Shown piece by piece: positions 35,564-46,606 of a stretch of DNA of 64,000 nucleotides. A program made the translations under genes and the position numbers. Position 1 is the first letter of the stretch; each line of letters starts with the position of its first letter. The stretch lies in assembly GCF_030035675.1 (NCBI RefSeq), contig NC_084480.1, positions 14,217,263-14,281,262 of the forward strand, written 5' to 3'. The notes beneath the pieces are model-generated. The model did no database searches, had not been told where the DNA came from, and saw only the letters and a list, made by a program, of their open reading frames with translations. This DNA comes from Rhineura floridana. Lineage: Eukaryota; Chordata; Lepidosauria; Squamata; Rhineuridae.

Positions 35564-36274
35564 CCCCTTTATGCTGCCATAGAATCAACCCACAATCATC
35601 ACCTCTATGTTGGAAAGGATGTGCACAGGTTGGCCCATGGTACCCTATGTGGTGGACGTGCAATGTAATCCAGAAATTTTGGGTTGATGTGTTTAGAGAG
35701 ATAACATTAATTACCAGCCAAAAGGTTTGCTGCACACCACAACTGGTTATGGTTGAGTTGTAAAGGGAGGGAGGGAAAAGGGGGTTGGGGGAAAGGGAGA
35801 AGAAGGAAAGAGGGGAGTTGTTTACCTGTCTGTTTATTTTTGTAAACTTTAATAAAATATATTTTTAAAAATAAGGAAAGCTTTGCTGGATCAGATCAAG
35901 AGCCCATCTAGTCCAGCATCCTATTCTCACAGTGGCCAACCAGGTGGCCATGAGAAACCCTCAAGCAAGATCTGAGTGCATCAGCACCCTTCGCACTTGT
36001 GACTCACAGCAACTGGTATTTTTGCCTCTGACAACAGAAGTAGGACAGAGCCATCATGGCTCGTAGCCACTGGCAGCTTGAATCTGTCTAGCACTCTTCT
36101 AAAACTGTCCAAGTTGGTGCCCATCGCTGCCTCCTGTGAGAGTAAATCCCACAGTCTAAGGATGTGCTGTGTGAAGAAGCAATTTTGTCTATCCTCCGTC
36201 TTCAGCTTCGTTGGGATATCCCTGAGTTCTAGTATTATAAAAAAGGAAGGAAGGCTTCTCCCTGTCCTTCTCTG

Positions 36275-36390
36275 AAATGGAAATGGCCTGCCTTCAAGTC
36301 GATCCTGACTTATGGCTACCCTATGAATACAGTTTTCATGGTAAGCGGTATTCAGAGGGGGTTTACCATTGCCTCATGCATATTTTCGTA
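36275..36390 (-). mobile_element. Sauria/BovB-type SINE tail fragment
   Basis: On the minus strand: 'gcaatggtaaaccccctctg', 'aataccgcttaccatgaaaa', 'catagggtagccataagtca', 'gacttgaaggcag'. No tRNA head is left. Confidence 0.75.
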
Positions 36391-36407
36391 CACCTCTATC
36401 ATGTCTT

Positions 36408-36571
<164 letters not shown>

Positions 36572-36600
36572 AAAGTATCTAATAGATTTATCTATCTATT

Positions 36601-36914
36601 TAAAGTATACTGCTATTCATAAAAAAGCCAAGCAGTCAACATCATGTCTATATATATAATGAAATATTTAAAAATTAAAATCTATTATTATAATCTATTA
36701 AAACTAACTATTTCAGAAAGATATCTTCTCAATTGCCTCCATAAGTCTGGCAGCATAGAAAAGTTTGCAGGAGGCATTTACAGGTGAAAACAGAAGGTCC
36801 CTGCTGAATCTCTCTCGGCCGGGCATTCCACAGGGCTGGGCCGATGACACTGAAAGGCTTCATCCTCACCAACTTGGGCAACTCACCTTTTCTCTAAACA
36901 AGCTTTCCCAGCCT
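36601..36914. other. No gene or repeat recognised
   Basis: A/T-rich unique sequence. Confidence 0.4.
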
Positions 36915-37652
36915 TTGCATCCCCAGAAGTTGTTGGACTATGTCAGACCCCTACTCTGGGTCTGGTCTTGTAATGGATCTTTCACACTGGCCCCAGCACA
37001 GGTTTCTCATGGTCCCACTACTAGGCACCACCACCTGACACTCTATAACACAGTACTACCCTGAGACTGTGCTTTAGTCTCCTCCTCAGATTGCTACGTA
37101 GTGTCTGGGTGCACTTAGAGGCCACAACCCCCGTGTATCTTTCTGCCTTTAAAGATTACAGTCCTGGGTTGCTTTTGGATACCTGCTGCTGTTATACTAT
37201 CCCTTCACCCCTGCCACCATTGAGACTGTTCCCAGCTTTGGTATTTGCTCTGTCCACCCTTCTGGTCTGTAATATCCCAGCTAAGGATCAGGCGTGTTGT
37301 TAAACCAAAACTATTTATTTAATAACACAAGGAATAAACAAGATTACTATAAGTTCAGTCAACATGCGTATGGTTACATATCATAGTTTTCTCTTTGTAT
37401 CTCTTAGTCCTAAAACCTGCCTCATTACCCACCTAAGCACAAATCCAAAACCCAGAACCACCACCAATGAACTTCTCCAACTGTCATTCTCTCATTTATA
37501 CCTTCAACCACCCAGATGCTCAGCCAATCACAACTCAGCATTCTCCAACATTCCAACACGTGTACTCCCCCCTCTCACTCAATCTACTTATCACATTTAC
37601 CCTACAAAACCGACACTTACCATAATTCTGTACAACATTTACAGGGGCATCA
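36915..37652 (-). mobile_element. Fossil LTR plus 5' leader of an LTR retrotransposon, minus strand
   Basis: LTR at about 37,220-37,652 (starts TG, ends CA on the minus strand) with a polyadenylation-type 'attaaataaatag' and followed by a primer-site-like 'aatggtggcag', then about 300 bp of leader. No capsid, polymerase or envelope coding is left. The same family lies in the opposite orientation at 37,912-38,660. Family (gypsy or ERV) not decided. Broken fossil. Confidence 0.6.
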
Positions 37653-37760
37653 CAGACTACAATTCTCATCAACTCCAGGGAGCATGGCCAATGGACAGGA
37701 ATTATGGGAATTGTAGGCAAGATCTGGGGACCCAAGGTTGGGAAAGGCTGGGTTTGAACT
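37653..37760. mobile_element. Foldback hAT MITE between two LTR fossils
   Basis: 'cagactacaattctcatcaa' pairs with 'attatgggaattgtaggcaa', followed by 'ctggggacccaaggttggg'. Confidence 0.55.
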
Positions 37761-37794
37761 GAAACATAGAGGCAGAGAGAAACATTTCCCACCT

Positions 37795-37900
37795 CGGGTC
37801 CTTTTAGCTGGAGCTGCTGTGGATCAAACCTGAACCTTCTGCATGTGGGGTGCAGGCTCTGGTACTGAGCTATGGGCCCTTTGCATGTCCTTCTTAACTA
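37795..37900 (-). mobile_element. tRNA SINE (family C) head, minus strand
   Basis: Minus strand reads 'ggcccatagctcagtaccag' (box A region) and 'aggttcaggtttgatcc' (box B region). Confidence 0.5.
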
Positions 37901-37911
37901 GAATGGAGCAC

Positions 37912-38660
37912 TGTGATGTTCCTGCTTATATTGTAAATATGGTAAGTGCTGGTTATATGGAAGATATATGGTAAGTGGAGTGAAAGAGAAGGGGGAGTAC
38001 ATGAGCAGTAGAATGCTGAACGATTTGCTGAGCGTTTGAATGGCTTGGAGTATAAATGGAAGAATGACAGTTGAATCAGGGAGGTGGATGTTGGAGGTTT
38101 AAAGAGGTGAAAGAGAGGTTTTGGTGGTGTTTGGAGGTTGTTGTTGAGAGTGAGTCTGAGGCAATTAATGAGAAGTAAAGTACATGTCAGAACATATATG
38201 AAACCATAAGCTTGTCAACAAAGTAATTAAGTAATCTTGTTATTTCTAATACTAAATAAATATTTATTGGTTAAACAAAAGCCTGATTCCTTCAGCTGGG
38301 AAACACAAACCAGGGGGGATAGTAAGTAACCAAGGCTGAACAGTTGTATCAAATGGTGGCAGCGGCGGAGGAAAAGATATTGTATCCAATACCACAGAGA
38401 AACCCAGGGCTGTAAGCTTCAGTGCAAGAGGATGCGGGGGGGTTGGGAATTACCTATACCCATAGACACAAGGTATCGAGATAGCCTGGCAGAGACTAAG
38501 GCACAGTCTAAAGGTTATAAGAGATACAGAGTGTTGGGTAGTAAGGCCTAGCAGGGGGATCTTCTGAAAACTGTGCTAGAGCTGTAAAGGGTAAGAAGAA
38601 AACCTGACGTTCCTGTCTGCTGGTAGCCACAAGTGAGAGCTTCACAGGTGGTGCCGGGGG
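37912..38660 (+). mobile_element. Fossil LTR plus 5' leader, plus strand
   Basis: LTR at about 37,912-38,351, with 'agtataaatggaagaatgac' as a promoter-like part and 'aaataaatatttattggtta' as the polyadenylation-like part. It is followed by 'aatggtggcagcgg', a primer-site-like motif, and about 300 bp of leader. Same family as 36,915-37,652 in inverted orientation. No coding region is left. Broken fossil. Confidence 0.6.
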
Positions 38661-39520
38661 AGGACGTCACAAGCACAGATTGGATTCCTGGCGTGGCCAG
38701 GTGCAGTCCCAGCCTAGCCTGACAATGGACCTATCCATCAACATGGCCTCATTTCTTAAATTGATATCCCACCTTTCAGTTCTCTTGGGTGTCACCAAGG
38801 CAGCGTACCTGGTGGAATCCAGACCTTGGCACATGCCCCACAATGCCAATTGCAGTGCTGGCCCTGGAGCAAAGAAAAAGACATCAGACAATTTAAGCCA
38901 ACCCTCTTCAGGCATATGTTTCTCTTTTTGCATATTTTGCACCCTCCTGAACCATAGAATGCCTTAATACTAGTAATATAAAACCAAGGGTTCTTTAGAG
39001 GTCATGGGAGCCAAATTAAGTAAATGCAGTAATCTTGGGTGGGGGTGGGGAAGGCTTAGTTTGATTAATCCTGATCCCACCTTTATTATTTTCTCATTCC
39101 TCTCATCTTCAATGAGATGATGCTAATACACATCAGCACAACTGAATGATAAAGCAATAGTTGTACCCTAGGCAGGAAGATAAGAATAAGCCAATTTACA
39201 ATCAGTCAGTTTATTGCAAAACAGCCAGCTTCCGATTTATGCTATGTAAAAAAGAGCAGGCTAATTAAGCATATGTTTGGGCAGATTAGAGCCTAAATGA
39301 GATTTACCCCAAATTTGCACACCGTGCACACTGGAAGCAAATGAAAAGGATATGTTTCACACACTATTTGTGTGTGTGTGTGCGGGAGAGAGAGAGACAT
39401 AAAATAGCAAAATAGAATAAACATAGAGTATATATGCTATATGCACAAGGTTACCTGGGGAAGTACAACAAACGTGTCTGCTGTCACTGTTATGTGATCA
39501 GTTTTCATTATTTTCCAAAT
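38661..39520. other. No gene seen
   Basis: Unique sequence; a TG/GA microsatellite of about 35 bp at 39,368-39,400. Confidence 0.4.
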
Positions 39521-39524
39521 CATC

Positions 39525-40590
39525 ATAAGAAGATAATAGAAAGAGCCCTGCTGGATCAGGTCAAAAGGGGCCCATCTAGTCCAGCATCCTGTTCTCACAA
39601 TGGCCAACCAGATATCTACAGAAAGCCCACAAGCAGGAACCGAGTGCAACAGCACTCTCTCCACCTGCAGTTCCCAGCAACTGGCAATTATTGATCATGT
39701 CTCCTCTTACACTCCTTTTCTCTAAACTAAAATGCCCCAAATGTTGTAACCTGCTCTCATAGAGGAGTTGCTCTAATCCCCTTGATCATTTTGGTTGCTC
39801 TTTTCAGAACCTTTTCCAGTTCTACAATGTTGCTTTCGAGGTGAGGCAACCAGAACTGTACACAATATTCCTAATGTGGCCACACCAAAGATGTGTGTAA
39901 TGGCATTGTGATATTGGCAGTCTTATTTTCAGTCCCTTTCCTAATGATCCCTAGCATAGAATTTGCCTTTTTCACAGCTTCTGCACATTGGGTAGACATC
40001 TTTACTGAGCTATCCACTGCGGCCTAAAGGTCTTGTTCCTGGTCAGTCATTGACAGTGCAGTTCCCATGAGCATATTTGTGAAGTTAATTTTTTTTTGCC
40101 CCAACATGCATCACTTTACACTTGTTTACATTGAATTCCAATTGCCATGTTACTGCCCATTCACTCAGTTTGGAGTGATCCTTTTGGAGCTCTTCAGAAT
40201 CCCTTTTTAACCAGTGTGGTATAGTGGTTAGAGTGTTGGACTATGACCTGGGAGACCAGGGTTCAGATTCTCACACAGCCATGAAGCTCACTGGATGACC
40301 TTCAGCCAGTCACTGCCTCTCAGCTTCAGAGGAGGTCAATGGTAAACCACCTCTGAATACCGCTTACCATGAAAACCCTATTCATAGGGTCGCCATAAAT
40401 CGGGATTGACTTGAAGGCAGCCCATTTCATTTTTCACAGAGGTATCAAATGTTTGTGGCAGTAGGGGAATTGTAAACAGAGGGGCCAAAGGTCCAGACAG
40501 GGCAGCCTGCCATAAGTCAGAATCAACTTGAAGGCAGTCCATTTCCATTTCAACAATCCTCATATATATCCTACTTTATAAAGATATGTG
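39525..40590 (-). mobile_element. Old CR1, minus strand, interrupted by SINEs
   Basis: 'agccctgctggatcaggtca' begins the 3' UTR; the coding tail from 39,690 to 40,205 parallels that of the 4.3-kb copy ('catagaatttgcctttttca', 'ccatgttactgcccattcac'). The CR1 resumes after the SINEs with 'caacaatcct' near 40,552. No open frame remains. Confidence 0.75.
40205..40440 (+). mobile_element. Sauria SINE, complete, with a second SINE tail behind it
   Basis: tRNA head 'accagtgtggtatagtggtt', box B 'gggttcagattc', the tRNA-unrelated middle 'catgaagctcactggatgac', then the BovB-type tail 'gaataccgcttaccatgaaa' … 'gggtcgccataaatcgggat' … 'gacttgaaggcag'. A second tail ('ccataagtcagaatcaactt') lies at about 40,507-40,545. 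Inserted in a CR1. Confidence 0.88.
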
Positions 40591-40684
40591 GGGGTTTTTT
40601 CGGCAAAATGCTTCAAGATCTCTCAACCAATCTATTCCTTAAGATGTTATTCAAACTCCATATCATAATCCACTGTGTTTAATT

Positions 40685-41149
40685 TGTTGGAAGTGGGGCA
40701 AGAGCAACTCCTGTTTTGTTCTTTTGTTTGTGCTCCAGAGGGAAGACAGAGTTAGGGTCCTCCAGATGGATAGGCTTGTTTACCTTTACCTGTGATGCTC
40801 TGACTGACTTCCTTCTGTCGCTAGACTGTGACGTCTTCAGGGAAGCTTACCTGCCCCTCCTCCTTCCGCCCTTTCCACTCCTTTGTCCTCCGACTGTCTG
40901 GGAGAGAGAAGACATCCCTTTGTCTCTGCTCTCTCCAAGCATGGGGCTAACTCCCGCACCTGGGCGTTACACCTCCAACTTAGCCAGTTAGTTAAAACTA
41001 GGTATGCCTTTCTATCTACTATGTATTTCTATAAATAAAGTAGCTTTTCTTAATTTACTAAGTCTCCAGTCTCAGTGATGCTGATGCAGGGTAAAAGCCT
41101 GCTTTCTTAGGTAAACGCACGCACACGCTGGCACACTCGCATTTCAACA
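40685..41149 (+). mobile_element. Fossil LTR (apparently solo), plus strand
   Basis: Starts tgttggaagtgg and ends …ttcaaca, with a polyadenylation signal in 'tctataaataaagtagcttt'. No internal region is seen on either side, so it looks like a solo LTR. A second copy of the family lies at 51,016-51,472 in the other orientation. Fossil. Confidence 0.65.
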
Positions 41150-41280
41150 TCTGCTGTTATTCTGTTGCTGTGGTGTTGCTTTAAGCACACAAATTACACA
41201 CGGCGCAACATAATTTAGGCCAAAGTCACCTGCGGTTGTTGTTGGAATGCAGAATCAAAGGTTTCCCATAGCCTCTAGAG

Positions 41281-41550
41281 CAGGGGTCCTAAACAGTGGC
41301 CCATGAGTTTCCTTCAGGTGGTCTGTGGAATGTTTGTGGATTTGTAGTTGAAAATAGGAACTGGCACATCCACTATTCATATTGATATTTACTTGTATGT
41401 TTATTCCTTTTTTATTTCTTATATTGTAATTTATTGAATTACAGTTTGAGTTCTGTGGGATTACAGACAGAAAAATCACTAAGCAGTCCATCAACGCCTT
41501 CAGCAAACTTTCAAGTGGTCCATGAGGAGAAAGGTTTGGGAATCACCGTG
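41281..41550. mobile_element. hAT MITE, 270 bp
   Basis: Ends caggggtcctaaacagtggc and aggtttgggaatcaccgtg are inverted repeats. Flanks ctctagag (41,273-41,280) and ctagagag (41,551-41,558) agree at 6 of 8 positions. Inside there is A/T-rich non-coding sequence. Confidence 0.75.
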
Positions 41551-41559
41551 CTAGAGAGT

Positions 41560-42279
41560 TCATTGTGTAGGCTGAAGCTCACAAGGCCCTATCAGAACAA
41601 CTGAGTCTGTGACATCAGAGCAAGTGAGTCACCATCAGCCATAGAGCCATGATACTTAAGATTACAGAGGACCTTGTAAGCCTAGGATCAGGCAGTTGAC
41701 TCATTTGTAAGGACAGGCTTGCTATGACATCAGAGAAGCTTGGCCAATGGCTTCAAGACAGGGACAAGTGGAAGGTGTAAAAACAATGGTAAAGAGTGAA
41801 AAGGTGAGGACGGAGGCAAAAAGTGCAAGACTGCTTAAAAGGAAGTTTGACAGTAGTGTTAGCCAATTATATTGTCTAGTGAATGTGCTAATGGAGAATA
41901 TATATTTGTAGATTGGAAGCAGCATTCAAAAGGCAAATCAACATGGTCCTGTTCATCACTCAATTACTGAAATGCCAACTTTTTGTTGCTGGTGTGAAAA
42001 CCACCTTGGCAGATGAAACACCTTGGACATAGTATCAATTGGCATCTCGAGGAGTGGTTGCTGTGTCCCAATCTCCACCACAAAGGAGCAAAGGTTTAAA
42101 AACTCTTCTCGCTGCACACGTGCCTTTTCCTAGTAATAGCAATAAATTCAATAACCAATGAAAAGAACAGCAGCAACAAATAAAGTTAAATCAGCTAGCC
42201 AGCCAAAGCAAAGGCCAGGTGGAAGAGGTAGACAACTCTCCCCTCCAGAAGGAAAGGGGATTGGTGTGGGCATGTGTCA
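41560..42279. other. No gene or repeat recognised
   Basis: Unique sequence without coding signal. Confidence 0.4.
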
Positions 42280-42404
42280 TTCTACAGCAGAGGTGGGAAA
42301 ACTTTTTTAGCCTGGGGGCCACATTCCCTTTTGGGCAACCTCCAGAGGGCCACATGTCAGTGGTGGTGAGGGCCAGAGGCAAAAGTGGGCAGAGCAACAA
42401 ATTT

Positions 42405-44392
42405 ATTATTTTACTGATTTATTTATTATTTTATTTACATCCTGCCCTTCCTCCCAGCAGGAGCCCAGGGCGGCAAACAAAAGCACTAAAAACACTTTAA
42501 AACATCATAAAAACATGCATTAAAATACATTAAAAGAAAACAACTTTAAAAACATTTTTTAAAAAAGCTTTGAAGACATTAAAAAAGGTTAAAAACATAT
42601 TGTTTTTTTTAAAAAAAAAGTTTAAAAGACATAGTAAAAAGCAATTCCAACACAGACGCAGACTGGGATAAGGTCTCAACTTAAAAGGCTTGTTGAAAGA
42701 GGAAGGTCTTCAATAGGCGCTGAAAAGGTAACGGAGATGGCGACTGTCTAATATTTAAGGGGAGGGAATTCCAAAGGGTAGGTGCTGCCACACTAAAGGT
42801 CTGTTTCCTATGTTGGGCAGAACGAACCTCCTGATAAGATGATTTATTTATTTATTTATGTATTTATTGCACTTGTATACCGCCCCATAGCTGAAGCTCT
42901 CTGGGCGGTTTACAGCAATCAAAAACATTAAAACAAATATACAATTTAAAACACATTTTAAAAACAATTTAAAACACAATTTTAAAATTTAAAACCACAT
43001 AAAAACAATTTAAAACACATGCTAAAATGCCTGGGAGAAGAGGAAAGTCTTGACCTGGCGCCGAAAAGATAACAGTGTTGGCGCCAGGTGCACCTCATCA
43101 GCAAAATTATTCCATAATTTGGGGGCCACCACTGAGAAGGCCCTCTCCCTTGTTGCCACCCTCCGACCTTCCCTTGGAGTAGGCACCCGGAGGAGGGCCT
43201 TTGATCTTGACGGTAGTGTACGGGTGGGTTCTTATCGGGAGAGGCGTTCCATCAGGTACTGTGGTCCCAAGCCATGTAAGGCTTTATAGGTCAAAACCAG
43301 CACCTTGAATTGAGCTCGGAAACATACAGGCAGCCAATGCAAGCGGGCCAGAATCAGTTTTATATGTTCGGACCGTCTGGTCCCTGTTAACAATGTGGCC
43401 ACTTCATTTTGCACAAGCTGCAGTTTCCGAATCGTCTTTAAAGGCAGCCCCAGGTAGAGTGCATTGCAGTAATCTAATTTGGAGGTTACCAGAGCATGGA
43501 CAACTGAAGCCAGGTTATCCCTGTCCAGATAGGGATGTAGTTGGGCCACCAACCGAAGTTGGTAGAAGGCACTCCGTGCCACCGAGGCTACCTGAGCCTC
43601 AAGTGACAGAGATGGTTCTAGGAGAACCCCCAAGCTACGAACCTGCTCCTTCAGGGATGCAACCCCACCTAGAACAGGTTGGACATCCACCATCTTGTCA
43701 GAAGAACCACCCACTAGCAGCATCTCAGTCTTGTCTGGATTGAGCCTCAGTTTATTAGCCCTCATCCAGTCCACTGTCGCAGCCAGGCACCGGTTCAGCA
43801 CATTGACAGCCTCACCTGAAGAAGATGAAAAGGAGAAATAGAGCTGCATGTCATCAGCATACTGATGGCAACGCACTCCAAAGCTCCGGATGACCGCACC
43901 CAACGGTTTCATGTAGATGTTGAACAGCATGGGGGACAGAACTGACCCCTGCGGAACCCCATACTGGAGAGTCCAGGGTGCCGAGCAATGTTCCCCAAGC
44001 ACCACCTTCTGGAGGCGACCTGCCAAGTAGGAGTGGAACCACCGCAATGCAGTACCTCCCACTCCCAACTCAGCTAGTCTCTCCAGAAGGATACCATGGT
44101 CGATGGTATCAAAAGCCGCTGAGAGATCAAGGAGAATCAACAGAGTCACATTTCCCTTGTCTCTCTCCCAACAGAGGTCATCATACAGGACGACCAAGGC
44201 TGTTTCCGTGCCAAAACATGGCCTGAAACCCGACTGAAATGGATCCAGATATCTACAAGAGGCATCATCTGCAGAGCGCAATGATCGACTGGGTATATAA
44301 GGGATAAGACGGTCTTTAAGGTAACCTGGTCCTAAGCTGTATAGCGCTTTGTACACCAAACCTAGAACCTTGAACTTTGCCCGGTAAAATGT
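42405..44392 (-). mobile_element. L2 (subfamily 1) inserted in the hAT MITE and itself split
   Basis: Left part 42,405-42,840 is the 3' UTR and last coding part (minus strand) of the subfamily seen at 20,545-21,060. Right part 44,251-44,392 is the preceding coding piece (YRAKFKVLGLVYKALYSLG). The duplicated target is 'aaattt' (42,399-42,404 and from 44,393). The element was a short, 5'-truncated copy of about 580 bp before subfamily 2 landed in it. Confidence 0.82.
42842..44250 (-). mobile_element. L2 (subfamily 2), 1.4 kb, inside the subfamily-1 L2
   Basis: Tail of ATAA units at 42,842-42,860, 3' UTR ('cttgtataccgccccatagc'), then an unbroken frame from about 44,250 to 43,232. Motifs: LDPFQSGFRPCFGTETAL, LLDLSAAFDTIDHGILL, GVPQGSVLSPMLFNIY, catalytic YADD in [39 protein letters not shown] and [19 protein letters not shown]. 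The reverse transcriptase is complete from the middle palm to the C-terminus without a stop; the endonuclease is absent. A young insertion. Confidence 0.88.
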
Positions 44393-44452
44393 AAATTTTA
44401 CTTTGTATAGTAAGCTAATACACACTCACACACTTCTCTCTATCCTCCAGCC

Positions 44453-44867
44453 CAGGGCTGGCACCAGGCATGACTGGGTCCTTGGGCACCAGCCTGCACC
44501 GGGCCCGCAGTGCTCACCCATTCATCCCATCTACCTCATCTTGCGTCGTGTCACACGAATAGTGTGCACGCATAGCGTGCATGCCGGCCATCAACCAAGA
44601 TGGCAGTGGGGTTGTCAGCCAGGGAAGCCCCCACTGCCATCTTAGTTGATGGCAGGCTGCAGCATGCAAACACTGTGTACACACTATTTCCAGGGATAGG
44701 AGAGGTAGGTGGGGCGTGCATGAGGGCTTATTGAAGGGGTGCCTGGGAGCTTCCTCTCCATGATCCGTGGCACTGAATCGCAGAATGGGAGCACTACCCT
44801 CCCACCCTAAGGAGGGCCCCTCTTGGCCACAGGGCCCCTTAGCCAAGGCCCTCTGGCACCGGCCCTG
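44453..44867. mobile_element. Foldback hAT element, 415 bp, inside hAT family A
   Basis: Termini cagggctggcaccag and ctggcaccggccctg are inverted repeats. Flanks ctccagcc (44,445-44,452) and ctctagcc (44,868-44,875), 7 of 8 alike. The centre is a strong palindrome: 'ccatcaaccaagatggcagt' against 'cactgccatcttagttgatgg'. No transposase. Confidence 0.8.
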
Positions 44868-45065
44868 CTCTAGCCAGGCAGTCAGAGTTCAAGGACCCAT
44901 TCCAGCCATGCAAAAGCACTCAAGGAAGATGTGAAGCAGAGCCAGTGAGGGGTGTGGCCTAAGGAGAGAGGTGGTGGTGTAGGGAAAGTTCTGAGGGCCA
45001 GGCAGAGAGGCCTGGAGGGCCACATTTGGCCCCCAATCCTGAAAATCCCAGCCCCACTTCTACAG

Positions 45066-45655
45066 CCTTGGGACAGTTGATGTGTCTCTCTCTTCCTAAA
45101 GTCAATGTGGCTCACACTCACACTGTGACGTTTCTGTCGGGGCTGGCACATGTGCCACGTCGTTCACTTTTGTGCCAAAATTATAGCTACCCAATGTGGA
45201 AAAATCCTCAGTATACACCAGTCCTCCATATCTCTGGAGGGTTTGTTTATTTATTCATCTATTTTCTGATTTTTGTAATATCCCCCCCCCCGCTTCCTTT
45301 TCTTTGCAAGATCTCATCCTCTTCTCCCATTTCCTGCCAGGCATGCAGATAATTCCCTTTTCTTCTATTAGAAGATTCTCCCCCCTCCCTCATTTCACCA
45401 AAGCAGATGCTTTACCTTTTCGGATAATTGGAAACATGTCCCCCATCATGCTTTTCACAAGCTAGCACATGCTCCCATCTCAGCTTTCTTTGAAGCTGAT
45501 GGGCTCCGCTCGTGCCTCCAGGGGCCTCTGTGGAAGAAAAAGGCATCCAAAAGATACAGAGAAAGAGACGCCGTTGGGAGGCCTCGGGTTCCACTCACTC
45601 AGAGCAGCTTGGAGGGCAATCCAGACCTTGTCCAATCCAATGGATCTTTGACATC
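45066..45655. other. No gene or clear repeat
   Basis: Pyrimidine-rich unique sequence. Short frames are not protein-like. Confidence 0.4.
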
Positions 45656-45855
45656 TCTACAAGAGGATGCCTCGGTGGTAGAGCAACTGCTTTGCATGCA
45701 AAAGGGCCCAGGGTCAATCCCCAATGGCATCTCCAGGGAGGGCTGGGAGAGACTCCTTTCTGGGACCCTGCAGTGCTGCTACCAGTCAGTGTAGACACTA
45801 CTGAGCTACAGTCTGGCTGGCTCAATATAAGACAGCGTCCGTGTTCCTAAAGCCA
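45656..45855 (+). mobile_element. tRNA SINE, family C, plus strand
   Basis: Head 'gatgcctcggtggtagagca' with 'actgctttgcatgcaaaagg' and box B 'agggtcaatcccc'; tail 'gctcaatataagacagcgtc'. Same family as 49,640-50,015. Confidence 0.75.
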
Positions 45856-46540
45856 GGGCTGGAAATTGAGCAAGAGGGAGCTGAGAAATGGAAATGTTTT
45901 AAATTCCATACACCAAAATGAGTTTATTTTAAACTCGATAAAGTTGAATTCCATAAATCCCATACACCAATACGAGCTTATTTTAAAAAAATAAATATAA
46001 ATATTAAAACAAATCAGTTCCACCCTCTGTCCAGCTCTTGCCATGAGAGGAGGCCCACACTGGGGGATTCTGCACCAGAACCCCAGCATCTTCTCCCTGT
46101 CCCCACAAGGAATTAGGCAGCTAGAAACTCATCCTCCTCAGCTACAACCTCAAAGCGACAAGACATTCATCCACTCACTGAGATCTCTTGCCTCAGTGAA
46201 ACAGACACATGAAGAGGACAGATTATCAGGAGAACGGAGCCACAGATTACATAGGATTGCCTGGAAAAGTGGGAGATTCATTTGTGCAATTGGTGTGACG
46301 CTAACAACTGGAGAAGGGTTAGACCAGAAAGGATCTCCGGATCTCCAGAGGTAAGGGAAGAAGCTGGAAAGGAAGCTGAGGCGAGTTATGCGACATCAGG
46401 AATGAGGAAGGCATAGCCTTGAGATATCAAGTATTAAAAGACCAAACACATTCCAACAAAAGAACCATGAAACAAAAACAGTCCCAGGCCAACTATGAAA
46501 AATATTGCCCAGGAAAGGCGATGCTGTGTCCCTCCCACTG
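45856..46540. other. No gene; a short imperfect duplication near 45,890-46,000
   Basis: 'aattccatacaccaaaatga' with 'gtttattttaaa' recurs as 'atcccatacaccaatacgag' with 'cttattttaaaa' about 65 bp later. Otherwise unique. Confidence 0.45.
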
Positions 46541-46606
46541 CTGTCAGCTACAACACCCATCAGCCCCAGGCAGTATGGCCAATGGTCAGGGCTGCCTCAA
46601 TAGAAT

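Larger units (their letters stand above)
31290..35868 (+). mobile_element. L1 LINE 3' part, interrupted by BovB
   Basis: 31,290-31,780 encodes the C-terminal part of L1 ORF2, with WADWNNMWAKKSLLSISAK and FKILHRWYLTPL recognisable. The same protein goes on after the BovB at 35,564: WKGCAQVGPWYPMWWTC and FWVDVFREI. A purine-rich 3' UTR and 'aataaaatatatttttaaaa' end it near 35,868. Decayed, 5'-truncated. The target of the BovB is duplicated as cccctttac (31,772-31,780) and cccctttat (35,564-35,572). Confidence 0.8.
42288..45057 (-). mobile_element. hAT MITE (family A) broken into three parts by L2 and hAT insertions
   Basis: The reverse complement of the 3,092-3,459 element can be followed through 42,288-42,404, 44,393-44,452 and 44,868-45,057: 'tagcctgggggccacattcc', 'gggccagaggcaaaagtggg', then 'tactttgtatagtaagctaa', then 'cattccagccatgcaaaagc' and 'ctggagggccacatttggcc'. 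The sequence ttctacag stands at both ends (42,280-42,287 and 45,058-45,065). The right terminus is worn, so the exact end could differ by a few bases. Without the insertions the element would be about 370 bp. Confidence 0.78.

Noticed and set aside
45656-45855. A functional tRNA gene, since box A and box B are visible
   Set aside because: The cloverleaf is not intact and the head is joined to a SINE tail that recurs elsewhere in the window.
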